64,000 bases of DNA, from assembly GCA_045864775.1 (NCBI GenBank), contig BTVR01000003.1, positions 1-64,000 of the forward strand. The letters run 5' to 3'. Positions 8,788 through 16,647 of the stretch are shown here, one piece after another. A program made the position numbers and the translations under genes. This DNA is from Macondimonas sp045864775 (GTDB lineage Bacteria; Pseudomonadota; Gammaproteobacteria; UBA5335). The notes beneath the pieces were generated by a model. That model was not told where the DNA came from, ran no database searches, and saw only the letters and a program-made list of their open reading frames with translations. Position 1 is the first letter of the stretch. Each line of letters opens with the position of its first letter.

Positions 8788-8810
8788 GGATCCCTCTCCT
8801 CTCGAGGCTG

Positions 8811-10136
8811 TCATACCGCTTGCATGATCTGTTGGCGCGCGGCCCGCTGATCCGACTCGGCCAGCGGGAATCGCCACATGAGCCCGATGGCTGCGAGCTT
8901 GATGAGCACCGGCAGCCCGCCATAGAGCAGGGCCAGTGTCGTCAGCGCAAAAGCCGTGTTGTCCCCGCCTGCGTCGAGGCCGGCCCAGTCCAGAACCGGG
9001 TAGGCCACACCGACGGCCAGCGCCAGCGCCGCCTTGGTCGCCATCCCCCACAGCGCAAAGAACAGACCCGCGCGCGAGCTGCCGCTTTGGGCGGTATCCA
9101 GGTCGATCACGTCCGCCTGCATGGCCGAGGGCAGGGCAAGATCGGCTCCCACGGTCAGGCCCGTCAGCACGCAGACGGCAAGAAAGAACCAGAACTGCCC
9201 GGGTTGAATGAAAGGCACCGCGAGGAAGATCGCGCATGCGAACAGCATGGCGACGCACCAGGCGCGATGCTTGCCGACCCGGCGCGCGAGGCCGATCCAC
9301 AGGGGCAGTCCGGCAAAACCTGCGCCGAAATAGACCAGCAGCAACACGCCGGCGGTCTGCTCATCGCCGATGAGCGCCTGCACGAACAACAGGAACAGGC
9401 TCGCCGGGAGTCCGTTGGCGATGCCGTTCAACAGGTAGGCGGCGAGCAAACGCCTGAAAGGGCGGTTCTCGACCAGCAGTCGAAGCCCTTTGGCCCACGG
9501 CACATTGCCATCGGGCTGCACCGGCTCGGGGACCTCGCGCAACAGCCAGTAGATGCTGGCGGGCAGGGTGAGTAATGCGAAACCAAACATCACCGCCAGG
9601 GCCGTACCCCGGTCGGCCCCGGCGGCTTGCATCACCCCCGGCACCAGCACGCCGAGCACGGTGCCGACGATGGCGCAGGCCTGGCCTGCCCCATAGATGC
9701 GGGCGCGCTCGTGGTAGTCGGTGGATAGTTCCGCCGCCCAGGCATTGTGCGGCAGTGACAGCGCGGTCCAGCCGAGCGTGGCCACCAGACTCCACCCCAG
9801 CAGATAAGCCCAGCCGACACCCTCGGGCGCGAGAAACAGGAAGCCGGTCCCCAGCAGCGTGAGCGGCAGGCCGACGAGCATCCAGGGGCGCCGACGGCCC
9901 CACCGGGTGCGGATCCGATCGCTCAGCAGGCCCACCACCGGATCGCTGAGGACGTCGAAAAGACGCGCCAACAGCAGCACCGTCCCGACCACCGACAGGC
10001 CCAATCCCAGCTCATCGCTGAAATAGGGCGGCAGGTAGATCAGCAGCGGGATGGCCAGCGCCGCCATCGGCAAGCCGATGGCGGAAAAGGCCCCAAGTAC
10101 CCGGATGGGGACGCGCTGCACGGGCTCGCGGCTCAT
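8811..10136 (-). CDS. MFS transporter, GPH/MelB-like (MFS_2)
   Basis: A 441-residue integral membrane protein with about 12 hydrophobic helices. Family features include RLFDVLSDPVVGLLSDRI after helix 2 and RTRWGRRRPWML, the loop-2/3 signature of glycoside-pentoside-hexuronide symporters. Members move sugars or lipids with a coupling cation; MFSD2-type lysolipid carriers belong to the same fold. The gene begins three bases after the CFA-like gene and is followed by the DUF3833 lipoprotein, so its substrate is more likely a lipid-related molecule than a sugar. That substrate assignment is inference from context. Confidence 0.88.
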   Translation of the reverse strand: MSREPVQRVPIRVLGAFSAIGLPMAALAIPLLIYLPPYFSDELGLGLSVVGTVLLLARLFDVLSDPVVGLLSDRIRTRWGRRRPWMLVGLPLTLLGTGFLFLAPEGVGWAYLLGWSLVATLGWTALSLPHNAWAAELSTDYHERARIYGAGQACAIVGTVLGVLVPGVMQAAGADRGTALAVMFGFALLTLPASIYWLLREVPEPVQPDGNVPWAKGLRLLVENRPFRRLLAAYLLNGIANGLPASLFLLFVQALIGDEQTAGVLLLVYFGAGFAGLPLWIGLARRVGKHRAWCVAMLFACAIFLAVPFIQPGQFWFFLAVCVLTGLTVGADLALPSAMQADVIDLDTAQSGSSRAGLFFALWGMATKAALALAVGVAYPVLDWAGLDAGGDNTAFALTTLALLYGGLPVLIKLAAIGLMWRFPLAESDQRAARQQIMQAV

Positions 10137-10139
10137 GGC

Positions 10140-11363
10140 TCAGTGCTTTGCAAGGACGGCCTGCATCACATCGATGCGGCCGGTCAGAAAGCCCGTCTCG
10201 CAGTAGGCGAGATAGGCGTGCCACAGACGCTGGAAGCGGGCGTCATAGCCGAGCTCGCACAGCACGTCACTACGGTCATGCACGGCCCGGTCCCAATGCG
10301 CCAGGGTGCGGGCATAGTCGGGCCCGAAACTCAGGACGTCCTCCAGAACCAGACCGGCCTCCTCGGCGCGATCGAAAAAGCGCTCCGGCGAAGGCAACAT
10401 GCCGCCCGGAAAGATGTAGCGCTGGATGAAGTCGGCGCTTTCGCGGTAGTCCTCGAAGCGGCTGTCCTCGATCGTGATGACCTGGATGCCGGCGCAGCCG
10501 CCAGGAGTCAGCCGATCGTGCACCTGACGGAAATAGTCGGGCCAGTACTGCTCGCCCACCGCTTCGAACATCTCGATGGACACGATGCGGTCATAGCTGC
10601 CGGTCAGGTCGCGACAGTCGATGAGCTCGAAGTTCACCCGGTCGGCGACGCCGGCACGCCACGCCCGCCGGCGCGCTTCCTCGAGCTGGGCGCTGGACAG
10701 GGTGACGCTGGTGACCCGGCATCCCGTCTGTTGAACCGCCTGGATGGCGAAACCGCCCCAGCCGGAGCCGATCTCCAGCACGTGGTGGTCGCCGCTGATC
10801 TGAAGCTGATCGATCAGCCGCTGGTACTTGCGCCGCTGCGCCTGTTCCAGCGTGTCCGTCTCCGAGGCAAACAGCGCGCTCGAATAGGTCATCGTCGGGT
10901 CGAGCCAGAGCGCGTAGAAATCGTTGCCGAGATCGTAGTGGGCCGCGATGTTGCGCCGGCTCCCGGCGCGCGTGTTGCGGTTGCGCCAATGCCGAAGGGT
11001 ACGCAGCGCCCGCGACAGCATGAAGCCGTCGGCCACCCCTTCGAAACAGGCTTCATTCGTCGCCCCCCACATCAGAAAGCGCGTGAGGTCCGGTGTATCC
11101 CAGTCGCCGTCGACGTAGGACTCCAGCAAGCCGGTGTCGCCCCCGGCCAGCAGACGAGCGATCAGGCGTGGCCGATTGAGAATCAGCGTCGCGTGCGGCC
11201 CGGGGTGCTGGCCGCACACGAGGATGTCCCGTCCATCGGGAAGGCGCAGGTCGAGCCGACCGTGCTGGGCCTTGGCCAGCAGTCTGGCAAGGATCCGCAG
11301 GGACCATGGCAATGCGGGCAATGCGGCGCCGGGTTGCAGGACGATGGGCGGCTGGCTGGACAT
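10140..11363 (-). CDS. CFA-synthase-family fatty-acid methyltransferase with altered active site
   Basis: A 407-residue SAM-dependent methyltransferase of the cyclopropane-fatty-acyl-phospholipid synthase family. SAM motif I is VLEIGSGWGGFA (~195-206) and the family segment HYDLGNDFYALWLDPTMTYS is at ~142-161. Glu267 (MFEAVG) and Tyr316 (RYIFPGG) match the E. coli bicarbonate-site residues, but the position of E. coli Cys139 is Ser162 (MTYSSALF) and that of His266 is Ile296 (VITIED), by eye alignment. It would act on double bonds of membrane phospholipid acyl chains. Whether it makes cyclopropane, methylene or methyl branches is open. It is the third gene of a five-gene operon, one base after DUF1365. 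Confidence 0.9.
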   Translation of the reverse strand: MSSQPPIVLQPGAALPALPWSLRILARLLAKAQHGRLDLRLPDGRDILVCGQHPGPHATLILNRPRLIARLLAGGDTGLLESYVDGDWDTPDLTRFLMWGATNEACFEGVADGFMLSRALRTLRHWRNRNTRAGSRRNIAAHYDLGNDFYALWLDPTMTYSSALFASETDTLEQAQRRKYQRLIDQLQISGDHHVLEIGSGWGGFAIQAVQQTGCRVTSVTLSSAQLEEARRRAWRAGVADRVNFELIDCRDLTGSYDRIVSIEMFEAVGEQYWPDYFRQVHDRLTPGGCAGIQVITIEDSRFEDYRESADFIQRYIFPGGMLPSPERFFDRAEEAGLVLEDVLSFGPDYARTLAHWDRAVHDRSDVLCELGYDARFQRLWHAYLAYCETGFLTGRIDVMQAVLAKH

Positions 11364-11364
11364 A

Positions 11365-12129
11365 TCACGAACTCCTTGCAGTGGACACGATCGGCGGCTG
11401 GGCGTGGAAGGGGGCGCCGCGCCACCAGAGTTTCAGCGCCTGCCAATGAACGGCGGTCAGAACCTTCAGGCCCGCCCAAGGCATCCGCAGCACCTCGGTG
11501 AGCAGGGCCCGATCCGACCACGGCCGGGCCTCGCCATACAACTCCGCCAGCAGTGACAGATTGCCGTTCTGCCAATAGGCGACGCTGGCTGCCACGTTGC
11601 GGGTCGGCGCCTCGAAGCGGAAGCGATATTCGCCGGCCATCGGAAAGAACGGCGAGACATGGAGTTGCTTGGGCTTGCGTGGCGGCGCGTCCAGATCCAG
11701 GGCTTTCCCCGCTGGACCGGCCAACACATAACAGTGGCTCTCCCCGAAGGTGCTGTGGACCTCGCACACCATGGCCCGCAGGCGTCCGCGGGGGTCTTGG
11801 CAGTACCACAGCGTCAGCGGATTGAACCCCCGGCCCAGCACGCGCGGGAAACACAGCACGCGGATCGGGTCGTCTGCGCCCAGCATGATGTCGTGCCGGG
11901 CCAGCAGCGCCGTCAACCATGCGCGCGGCGGCGTCCCATCCCGAGGGCCGTGATCGCGGTCGTAAAAGCTGACCAGATTGGGGCGGTTGTGCGAGAACAG
12001 CCGCGGGCCACCCGGGCGGTCGAGTTCCTCGAGCGCAAGGCACACGTTGAAGAGGCGATAGGCGAACCGGTAACGCAGGCCGCCGGGCCGCGTATGGCGG
12101 ACGAGCACACGATACACACGGCTGGTCAT
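11365..12129 (-). CDS. DUF1365-family protein
   Basis: A 254-residue protein starting MTSRVYRVLVRHTR, with family features FAYRLFNVCLALEEL, GRGFNPLTLWYCQD and EVHSTFGESHCYVL. DUF1365 proteins have no settled function but are almost always encoded between an FAD-dependent oxidoreductase and a CFA-like methyltransferase, including in the mycobacterial sigK region (Rv0449c-Rv0448c-Rv0447c). The same order is seen here, with 11 bases to the oxidoreductase and one base to the methyltransferase, so the three probably act together on membrane lipids. No membrane helix or signal peptide is evident. The start at 12129 has a weak Shine-Dalgarno site. Confidence 0.85.
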   Translation of the reverse strand: MTSRVYRVLVRHTRPGGLRYRFAYRLFNVCLALEELDRPGGPRLFSHNRPNLVSFYDRDHGPRDGTPPRAWLTALLARHDIMLGADDPIRVLCFPRVLGRGFNPLTLWYCQDPRGRLRAMVCEVHSTFGESHCYVLAGPAGKALDLDAPPRKPKQLHVSPFFPMAGEYRFRFEAPTRNVAASVAYWQNGNLSLLAELYGEARPWSDRALLTEVLRMPWAGLKVLTAVHWQALKLWWRGAPFHAQPPIVSTARSS

Positions 12130-12140
12130 GGCGCGGCCGC

Positions 12141-13478
12141 TCAGAGGGCGCCGGGCACGGCAGAAGCCGAGGAGATCGGCGCGGGCGTCCCCGCACCGTG
12201 CATTTCGGGCAGCGCCGACTCCCAGGGTGCCGCGATCCCGAAGGCACGACCCACGGCCAATCCCGAGCGCAGGCCGTCTTCGTGAAAGCCATAGCCGCCA
12301 TAGGCGCCGCAGAACCACGTGCGTCGACGGCCCTGGATGCGATCGAGCAAGGGCTGGGCGCGCATGGCGCGGCTCCCGAACACGGGGTGTTCGTAGTGGT
12401 ATTCACCCCAGACCGTCGCCGGGTCGGGTTCGCTCAGCGGGTTGAGCGTCACGAAATAGTCGCGCGTGTCAGGCAAGCCCTGCAGACGGTTCATCCAATA
12501 GGTCACCGACACGGCGCGCTCGCCGGAGACGTCCCGACCCGACAGGTAATTCCAGGAGGACCAGACTCGCCGGCGTTGCGGCATGAGCCGCGCGTCGGAA
12601 TGCAGCAGCACGCGGTTGGGCTGGTAGGTAAAGGCGCCCAAGAGGCGCTCCTCCCAGACGTCCGGCTGCTCCAGCAATCTCAGCGCCTGATCGGCATGGC
12701 AGGCGAGCACCACCTGATCGAAGCGATGCGTTTCGCCCACTCCGTCGATGACGCCCACCCCCCGCTCGTCACGTGTCACACGGCGAACCCCGCGGCCGAG
12801 GCGGATGCGGCCTTCGATGCCGGCGGTCAACCGGGCGAGATAGCTGCGGCTGCCGCCCACCACCGTGCGCCACTGCGGCCGGTTGCGAATGTCGAGCAAG
12901 CCATGATTGTTGAAGAACTGCATGAAACTGGCCGCGGGAAAACCGAGCATCGTGCGCGGCGGACAGGACCAGATCGCCGCCGCCATGGGAAGCAGATAAC
13001 GCGTGCGCATGGCATCCCGAAAGCGATGCGCATCGAGGAAATCGCCCAGCGTCTGCGCCTCGAGCGCTGGATCATCGATCAGCGCCCGGGCGAGGCGATT
13101 GAATCGCATGATCTCGGCCAGCAGGCGCCAGTGAGCGGGACTGACCAGATTGCGGCGCTGACCGAACAGCGTGCCGAGGTTATCGCCGGCGTACTCCAGC
13201 GCCCCCTGATCGATCGAAACCCCGAAGGACATGTCGCTGTCCCGCGTGGCCACGTTCAAATGGCGAAACAGGGCGGTCAGCAGCGGGTAGTTGGTTTCGT
13301 TGTACACGATAAACCCCGTGTCGACCGGAACGGTGCCCGTCGGGCCTGGGGCATCCACGGTGTGGGTATGCCCGCCGAGATAGTCGTTTTGCTCGAATAC
13401 CGTGACATCGTGCTGCCGCGCCAGCATCCATGCCGCCGAAAGGCCCGAGATCCCGCTACCGACGATGGCGATGTTCAT
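12141..13478 (-). CDS. NAD(P)/FAD-dependent oxidoreductase of the DUF1365/CFA lipid operon
   Basis: A 445-residue flavoprotein of the amine-oxidase/phytoene-desaturase-like group. The N-terminus is a dinucleotide-binding fold: IAIVGSGISGLSAAWML, then FEQNDYLGGHTHTV. The C-terminal FAD segment includes TWFCGAYGGYGFHEDGL. The start at 13478 is chosen because GAGAG lies just upstream and the Rossmann fold begins at residue 3; longer in-frame starts would add a Lys/Arg/Ser-rich tail crossing the promoter. It is the first gene of the operon, with a 78-base leader from the promoter at 13554-13591. It may oxidise or reduce a modified acyl chain; this is inferred from its partners. Confidence 0.88.
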   Translation of the reverse strand: MNIAIVGSGISGLSAAWMLARQHDVTVFEQNDYLGGHTHTVDAPGPTGTVPVDTGFIVYNETNYPLLTALFRHLNVATRDSDMSFGVSIDQGALEYAGDNLGTLFGQRRNLVSPAHWRLLAEIMRFNRLARALIDDPALEAQTLGDFLDAHRFRDAMRTRYLLPMAAAIWSCPPRTMLGFPAASFMQFFNNHGLLDIRNRPQWRTVVGGSRSYLARLTAGIEGRIRLGRGVRRVTRDERGVGVIDGVGETHRFDQVVLACHADQALRLLEQPDVWEERLLGAFTYQPNRVLLHSDARLMPQRRRVWSSWNYLSGRDVSGERAVSVTYWMNRLQGLPDTRDYFVTLNPLSEPDPATVWGEYHYEHPVFGSRAMRAQPLLDRIQGRRRTWFCGAYGGYGFHEDGLRSGLAVGRAFGIAAPWESALPEMHGAGTPAPISSASAVPGAL

Positions 13479-13553
13479 GACTACACTCTCTTTCATATGT
13501 CTCATGCGACCGGATGAGGCGGCGGCGGGGGCCGAACCAGCCTTCACCGCTCG

Positions 13554-13591
13554 TGTACAATACTTGTACATCACGACCCGTGGCGTGTCAA
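13554..13591 (-). promoter_or_regulatory. Promoter with overlapping MerR-type TGTACA operator for the lipid operon
   Basis: On the minus strand, a perfect -35 box TTGACA (13586-13591) and -10 box TACAAG (13563-13568) have a 17-bp spacer; the start would be near 13556. Overlapping the -10 and start site is TGTACAATACTTGTACA (13554-13570), a perfect inverted repeat that is also two TGTACA units with an 11-bp period. TGTACA half-sites are known for MlrA and LitR/PplR regulators, and an 11-bp direct-repeat period is known for CarH. Binding would block RNA polymerase. The intergenic stretch 13479-13787 (309 bp) holds this element and a further TTGTACAA, but no gene. Confidence 0.78.
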
Positions 13592-13721
13592 ACTTTTGTG
13601 TAAATTCGATGCAGGAACGAGCGAGGGCCACCCTGCCAGCGTAGGGATCACTTGATTTTACGGGGAGATAGGGGTCGACGAGCGCACAGCCGATTCGCGG
13701 CCGGGTGACCGACAACTTCAT

Positions 13722-13729
13722 TTGTACAA
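13722..13729. promoter_or_regulatory. Additional TTGTACAA palindrome upstream of the lipid operon
   Basis: A perfect 8-bp palindrome containing the same TGTACA core, about 165 bp upstream of the predicted operon start, flanked by AACTT and AAGTT in inverted orientation (13714-13732). It may be an auxiliary site for the same regulator or part of a second upstream promoter. On its own it is short enough to be chance; its nearness to the paired site makes it worth noting. Confidence 0.4.
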
Positions 13730-13787
13730 GTTTTATGGGTGGCTCGCCCGAGCAGCGGAGATCAAACGCGCCCGAGCGGCCGGAGAG

Positions 13788-14507
13788 TCAGCGCCAGCGC
13801 AGGCCCAGGTTGATGCCGGCCACCTGCGCATCGACATCGTTCGCCGAAAGGCCACCGTCCAGTTCCCAGTCGGCGTAGTACGGCATGAACAGCAGACTCT
13901 GCCGGTCTCCATAGGGCCAGGCGAAACTCGCCGCCACGCGCCACCCGGACCCCGCGTCAGGGAGGGCTCCGCCTGCGACCGTCGATGCGACCTCGGCATT
14001 CCAAACGGCCCAGTACTCGAGCAGGAGTTCGCCAGCGACCTGCCAGTCCGCCGGGAGGGCCACGGCCAGACCGACCGGCGAGTAGGTGAACCGCCGCTCG
14101 AGGTCGGCGTCTTCGGCGTCGCTGTCCCAGCGCCGATGCGCCAGGCCGCCATATACCCACATCCCTGCCGCGATCTCCGGCCCGATGCGGTATTCGCCTT
14201 CCCAAGCCGTCTCATCGGAGGTATCGAAGGTCTGGCCCGGCGCATCGACATCGGCGCTGCCGACCTGATAGGCACCCGCCAGTTCGCCCCGCCAACCGCC
14301 GAGGGCCTCGCGAAATGCGACATGGACGCCCTGTACGTCGGCGTTGTAGGAGACCTCCGCGGGCGCATCGCCGTCGAGGTGGGTGAAGCGATAGCCCAGC
14401 TCGTAGCTCCAGTCGGCCCACGCGGTCGGCGACACCGCGACGATAGGCAGCAACCACAGCCACAGCCGGGGTCGGGCGTGGACGATCCGAGGGCGGGCGC
14501 GGCTCAT
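13788..14507 (-). CDS. Predicted outer-membrane beta-barrel protein, family not recognised
   Basis: A 239-residue exported protein. The N-terminus is basic, then a hydrophobic core (LWLWLLPIVAVSPTAWA) that looks like a signal peptide cleaved after AWA. The mature part alternates aromatic and polar residues (WSYELGYRFTHLDGD, YGGLAHRRWDSD, LLFMPYYADWELDGG) and ends in LGLRWR, consistent with short beta-barrel strands. Its start overlaps the purU stop as ATGA at 14504-14507, so it is translationally coupled to a folate enzyme with no obvious functional link. It could be a small porin or an MipA/YfaZ-like protein; I cannot name the family. Confidence 0.7.
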   Translation of the reverse strand: MSRARPRIVHARPRLWLWLLPIVAVSPTAWADWSYELGYRFTHLDGDAPAEVSYNADVQGVHVAFREALGGWRGELAGAYQVGSADVDAPGQTFDTSDETAWEGEYRIGPEIAAGMWVYGGLAHRRWDSDAEDADLERRFTYSPVGLAVALPADWQVAGELLLEYWAVWNAEVASTVAGGALPDAGSGWRVAASFAWPYGDRQSLLFMPYYADWELDGGLSANDVDAQVAGINLGLRWR

Positions 14508-15358
14508 GGGAATACCACGGTCTTGTTGCCGTGGACCAGGACCCGGTCCTGCACGTGATAGCGCAGGCCGCGCGCCAGCACGGCGCGTTCCACGTCGCGC
14601 CCCAGGGCGACCATGCGCTCCACCGAGTCGCCATGATGCACCCGCATCACGTCCTGCTCGATGATGGGCCCGGCGTCGAGTTCCGCGGTGACGTAATGGC
14701 AGGTCGCACCGATGATCTTGACCCCCCGCTCGTAAGCCTGGCGATAGGGATGCGCGCCGACGAACGACGGCAGGAAGCTGTGATGGATATTGATGATGCG
14801 ATGCGGCAGGCGGGCGCAAAGGTCAGCAGGAAGGATCTGCATGTAGCGCGCCAGCACCATGACGTCGGCGCGCGTCGCCTCGAACAGGCGCTCGATCGTT
14901 TCGAACGCCGCCATCCGCCGCTCCGGCGTCACCGGAACGTGGTGATAAGGTACGCCCGCCTGCTCCACATCGGCTCGCAGATCCTCATGGTTGGAGACGA
15001 CGCCGACCAGATCGAAGACGAAGTCCCGCCGCCGCCACCGATAGAGCAGATCGGCCAGGCAATGATCCTGTTTGCTGACCAGGATCAGCACCCTGCAGGG
15101 CTCTTGCGACGACGAGACCTGCCAGTCCATGCCGAAGCGTGCCGCCAGAGGATGCAGCGCCTGCTCGAAGCCCGTCTTGCCGAAGGGCAGGCGCGCGGCA
15201 TCGATTTCATAGCGCATGAAGAAATGCCCGGTCACCGGATCGGAATGCTGGCTCGCCTCGGTAATGCTCGCGCCATGCTCGGCCACGAGGCCGCTGATCG
15301 CAGCAATGATGCCGACCTGATCAGGGCAGCTGGCGGTCAAGGTCAGGGTGGGATTCAT
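14504..15358 (-). CDS. purU: Formyltetrahydrofolate deformylase
   Basis: A 284-residue enzyme that hydrolyses 10-formyltetrahydrofolate to formate and tetrahydrofolate, balancing one-carbon units and feeding PurT. An N-terminal ACT domain (LTASCPDQVGIIAAISGLVA, ~6-25) precedes a formyl-transferase domain with the catalytic Asn-His-Asp set in INIHHSFLPSF and ELDAGPIIEQD. The start at 15358 gives the family's usual length; an upstream TTG would add 11 residues. It lies 59 bases behind hemY on the same strand and overlaps the outer-membrane gene downstream. Confidence 0.94.
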   Translation of the reverse strand: MNPTLTLTASCPDQVGIIAAISGLVAEHGASITEASQHSDPVTGHFFMRYEIDAARLPFGKTGFEQALHPLAARFGMDWQVSSSQEPCRVLILVSKQDHCLADLLYRWRRRDFVFDLVGVVSNHEDLRADVEQAGVPYHHVPVTPERRMAAFETIERLFEATRADVMVLARYMQILPADLCARLPHRIINIHHSFLPSFVGAHPYRQAYERGVKIIGATCHYVTAELDAGPIIEQDVMRVHHGDSVERMVALGRDVERAVLARGLRYHVQDRVLVHGNKTVVFP

Positions 15359-15417
15359 GGCGTCGGTGATCGTTCCGGTGCGTTTCAACAAGGTACGGCG
15401 CCAAACGAGGAAGCGCG

Positions 15418-16647
15418 CTAGCCGGGCGGCAGGATCGCAGCGTCGTCCCGAAAGACCGCTGGCGGCGTCGCGCCGCGATTCAGGCGGAGGAGACCCGCAC
15501 GGAACAGTTCCTGCGCCTGCGCCGGCTCATCGAGTTGCAACAGCAATTCCGCCAGTTCCTGATAGGCCGCCGCATCCGGCGCAGCCGCCAGCGCAGCCTC
15601 GTAATATTGCCGCGCCTTGCCCCAGATGCGTTCGTGACGACACTGGCGCGCTGCCGCGAGCAGGAGCGCCGGCTGCTCGCCATACTGTCCGATCCATCCC
15701 TGAATCTGTTCCAGCGGGCGGGAGCGCAAGCCCGCGTGCAGGCGCCCGTAGAGATCGGCCATCTCTTCCGACCAATGCGTCCGCAGATGCTGCTCGATGA
15801 CCTCGGCGGCCTGCGCGGCCTGGTTCAACTGCGTCAGCCCTCGCGCGTAGGCCAGCGCCAGCGGCGTCTCCTGACGCAATTCGCGCCCGGCGTCCTTCCA
15901 GGCCGCCTCGAGCGCGCCGACGTCACCGCGATCCACGGCCATCGCCATCGATGCGGCGAACACCTGGATCTCCATCCGGCGCTGCGCATCGGCGGTCAAG
16001 GCACCGAAATCGCGCAAGCGCGGCAACAGGCCTCGCAGGGCGGTCCAGTCGCGTCGTGCCAGATGGCAGCGTACGAGCAACTGCAAGCGGCGGGTCTCCA
16101 CTGCCGGATCCTCGAGCAGCGACAGGGTCGCCAGCGCCTGTTCGTCATGCTGCTCGTCGAGCTGCATCTCGGCCTGGGCGATCAACACCGCCGACTGGCC
16201 AGCCGCATCCGCCTCGAAGGCCTGACGCAGATAGCGATCGCGGCGGAGCGGTGCCTGCTGGCGATGCGCGGCGCGCGCCGCAAGAAGGTAATGCACGCCC
16301 GGCGCTTCGGCCTCGGCGTGTTTGACCAAGGCTTTCTCCGCATGCGCGTAGCGTCCCGCCTGCAGATCGAGGACCGCGGTGTGCAGCGCGGCGCGGGCGC
16401 GGGCCAGACGTCTGGCGTGCCGGCGACGGCGCACACGGTCCGGCAGCCGCCACAGCGTCACCAGCAGCCGCCACACCAGCCCCAGCACGGCCAGCGCCAC
16501 CAGCGCCATGACCACGAAAAAGACCAGCGAAGTCTCGACCGACCAGCCGCCCCAGGCCAGGAGCACGTAACCGTTGTCGTCCTGCAGCAGCAAGCCGGCT
16601 GCAGTCCCGAGCCCCAGCAGCGCCAGCAGCAGCACCGCCCACCTCAT
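15418..16647 (-). CDS. hemY: HemY-type inner-membrane TPR protein
   Basis: A 409-residue protein with two N-terminal membrane helices (WAVLLLALLGLGTAAGLLL and FFVVMALVALAVLGLVWRLL), then an Arg-rich linker and a long alpha-helical repeat region of TPR type. This is the HemY family of gammaproteobacteria, encoded after hemX in the haem operon; it is unrelated to the Bacillus protoporphyrinogen oxidase of the same name. Its exact role in haem synthesis is unresolved; scaffolding of pathway enzymes at the membrane has been suggested. The start overlaps the hemX stop as ATGA. Confidence 0.9.
   Translation of the reverse strand: MRWAVLLLALLGLGTAAGLLLQDDNGYVLLAWGGWSVETSLVFFVVMALVALAVLGLVWRLLVTLWRLPDRVRRRRHARRLARARAALHTAVLDLQAGRYAHAEKALVKHAEAEAPGVHYLLAARAAHRQQAPLRRDRYLRQAFEADAAGQSAVLIAQAEMQLDEQHDEQALATLSLLEDPAVETRRLQLLVRCHLARRDWTALRGLLPRLRDFGALTADAQRRMEIQVFAASMAMAVDRGDVGALEAAWKDAGRELRQETPLALAYARGLTQLNQAAQAAEVIEQHLRTHWSEEMADLYGRLHAGLRSRPLEQIQGWIGQYGEQPALLLAAARQCRHERIWGKARQYYEAALAAAPDAAAYQELAELLLQLDEPAQAQELFRAGLLRLNRGATPPAVFRDDAAILPPG

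Noticed and set aside
13479..13721. N-terminal extension of the FAD oxidoreductase through the intergenic region
   Set aside because: The extension crosses the promoter and operator, is not homologous to the family, and a good Shine-Dalgarno site precedes the start at 13478.
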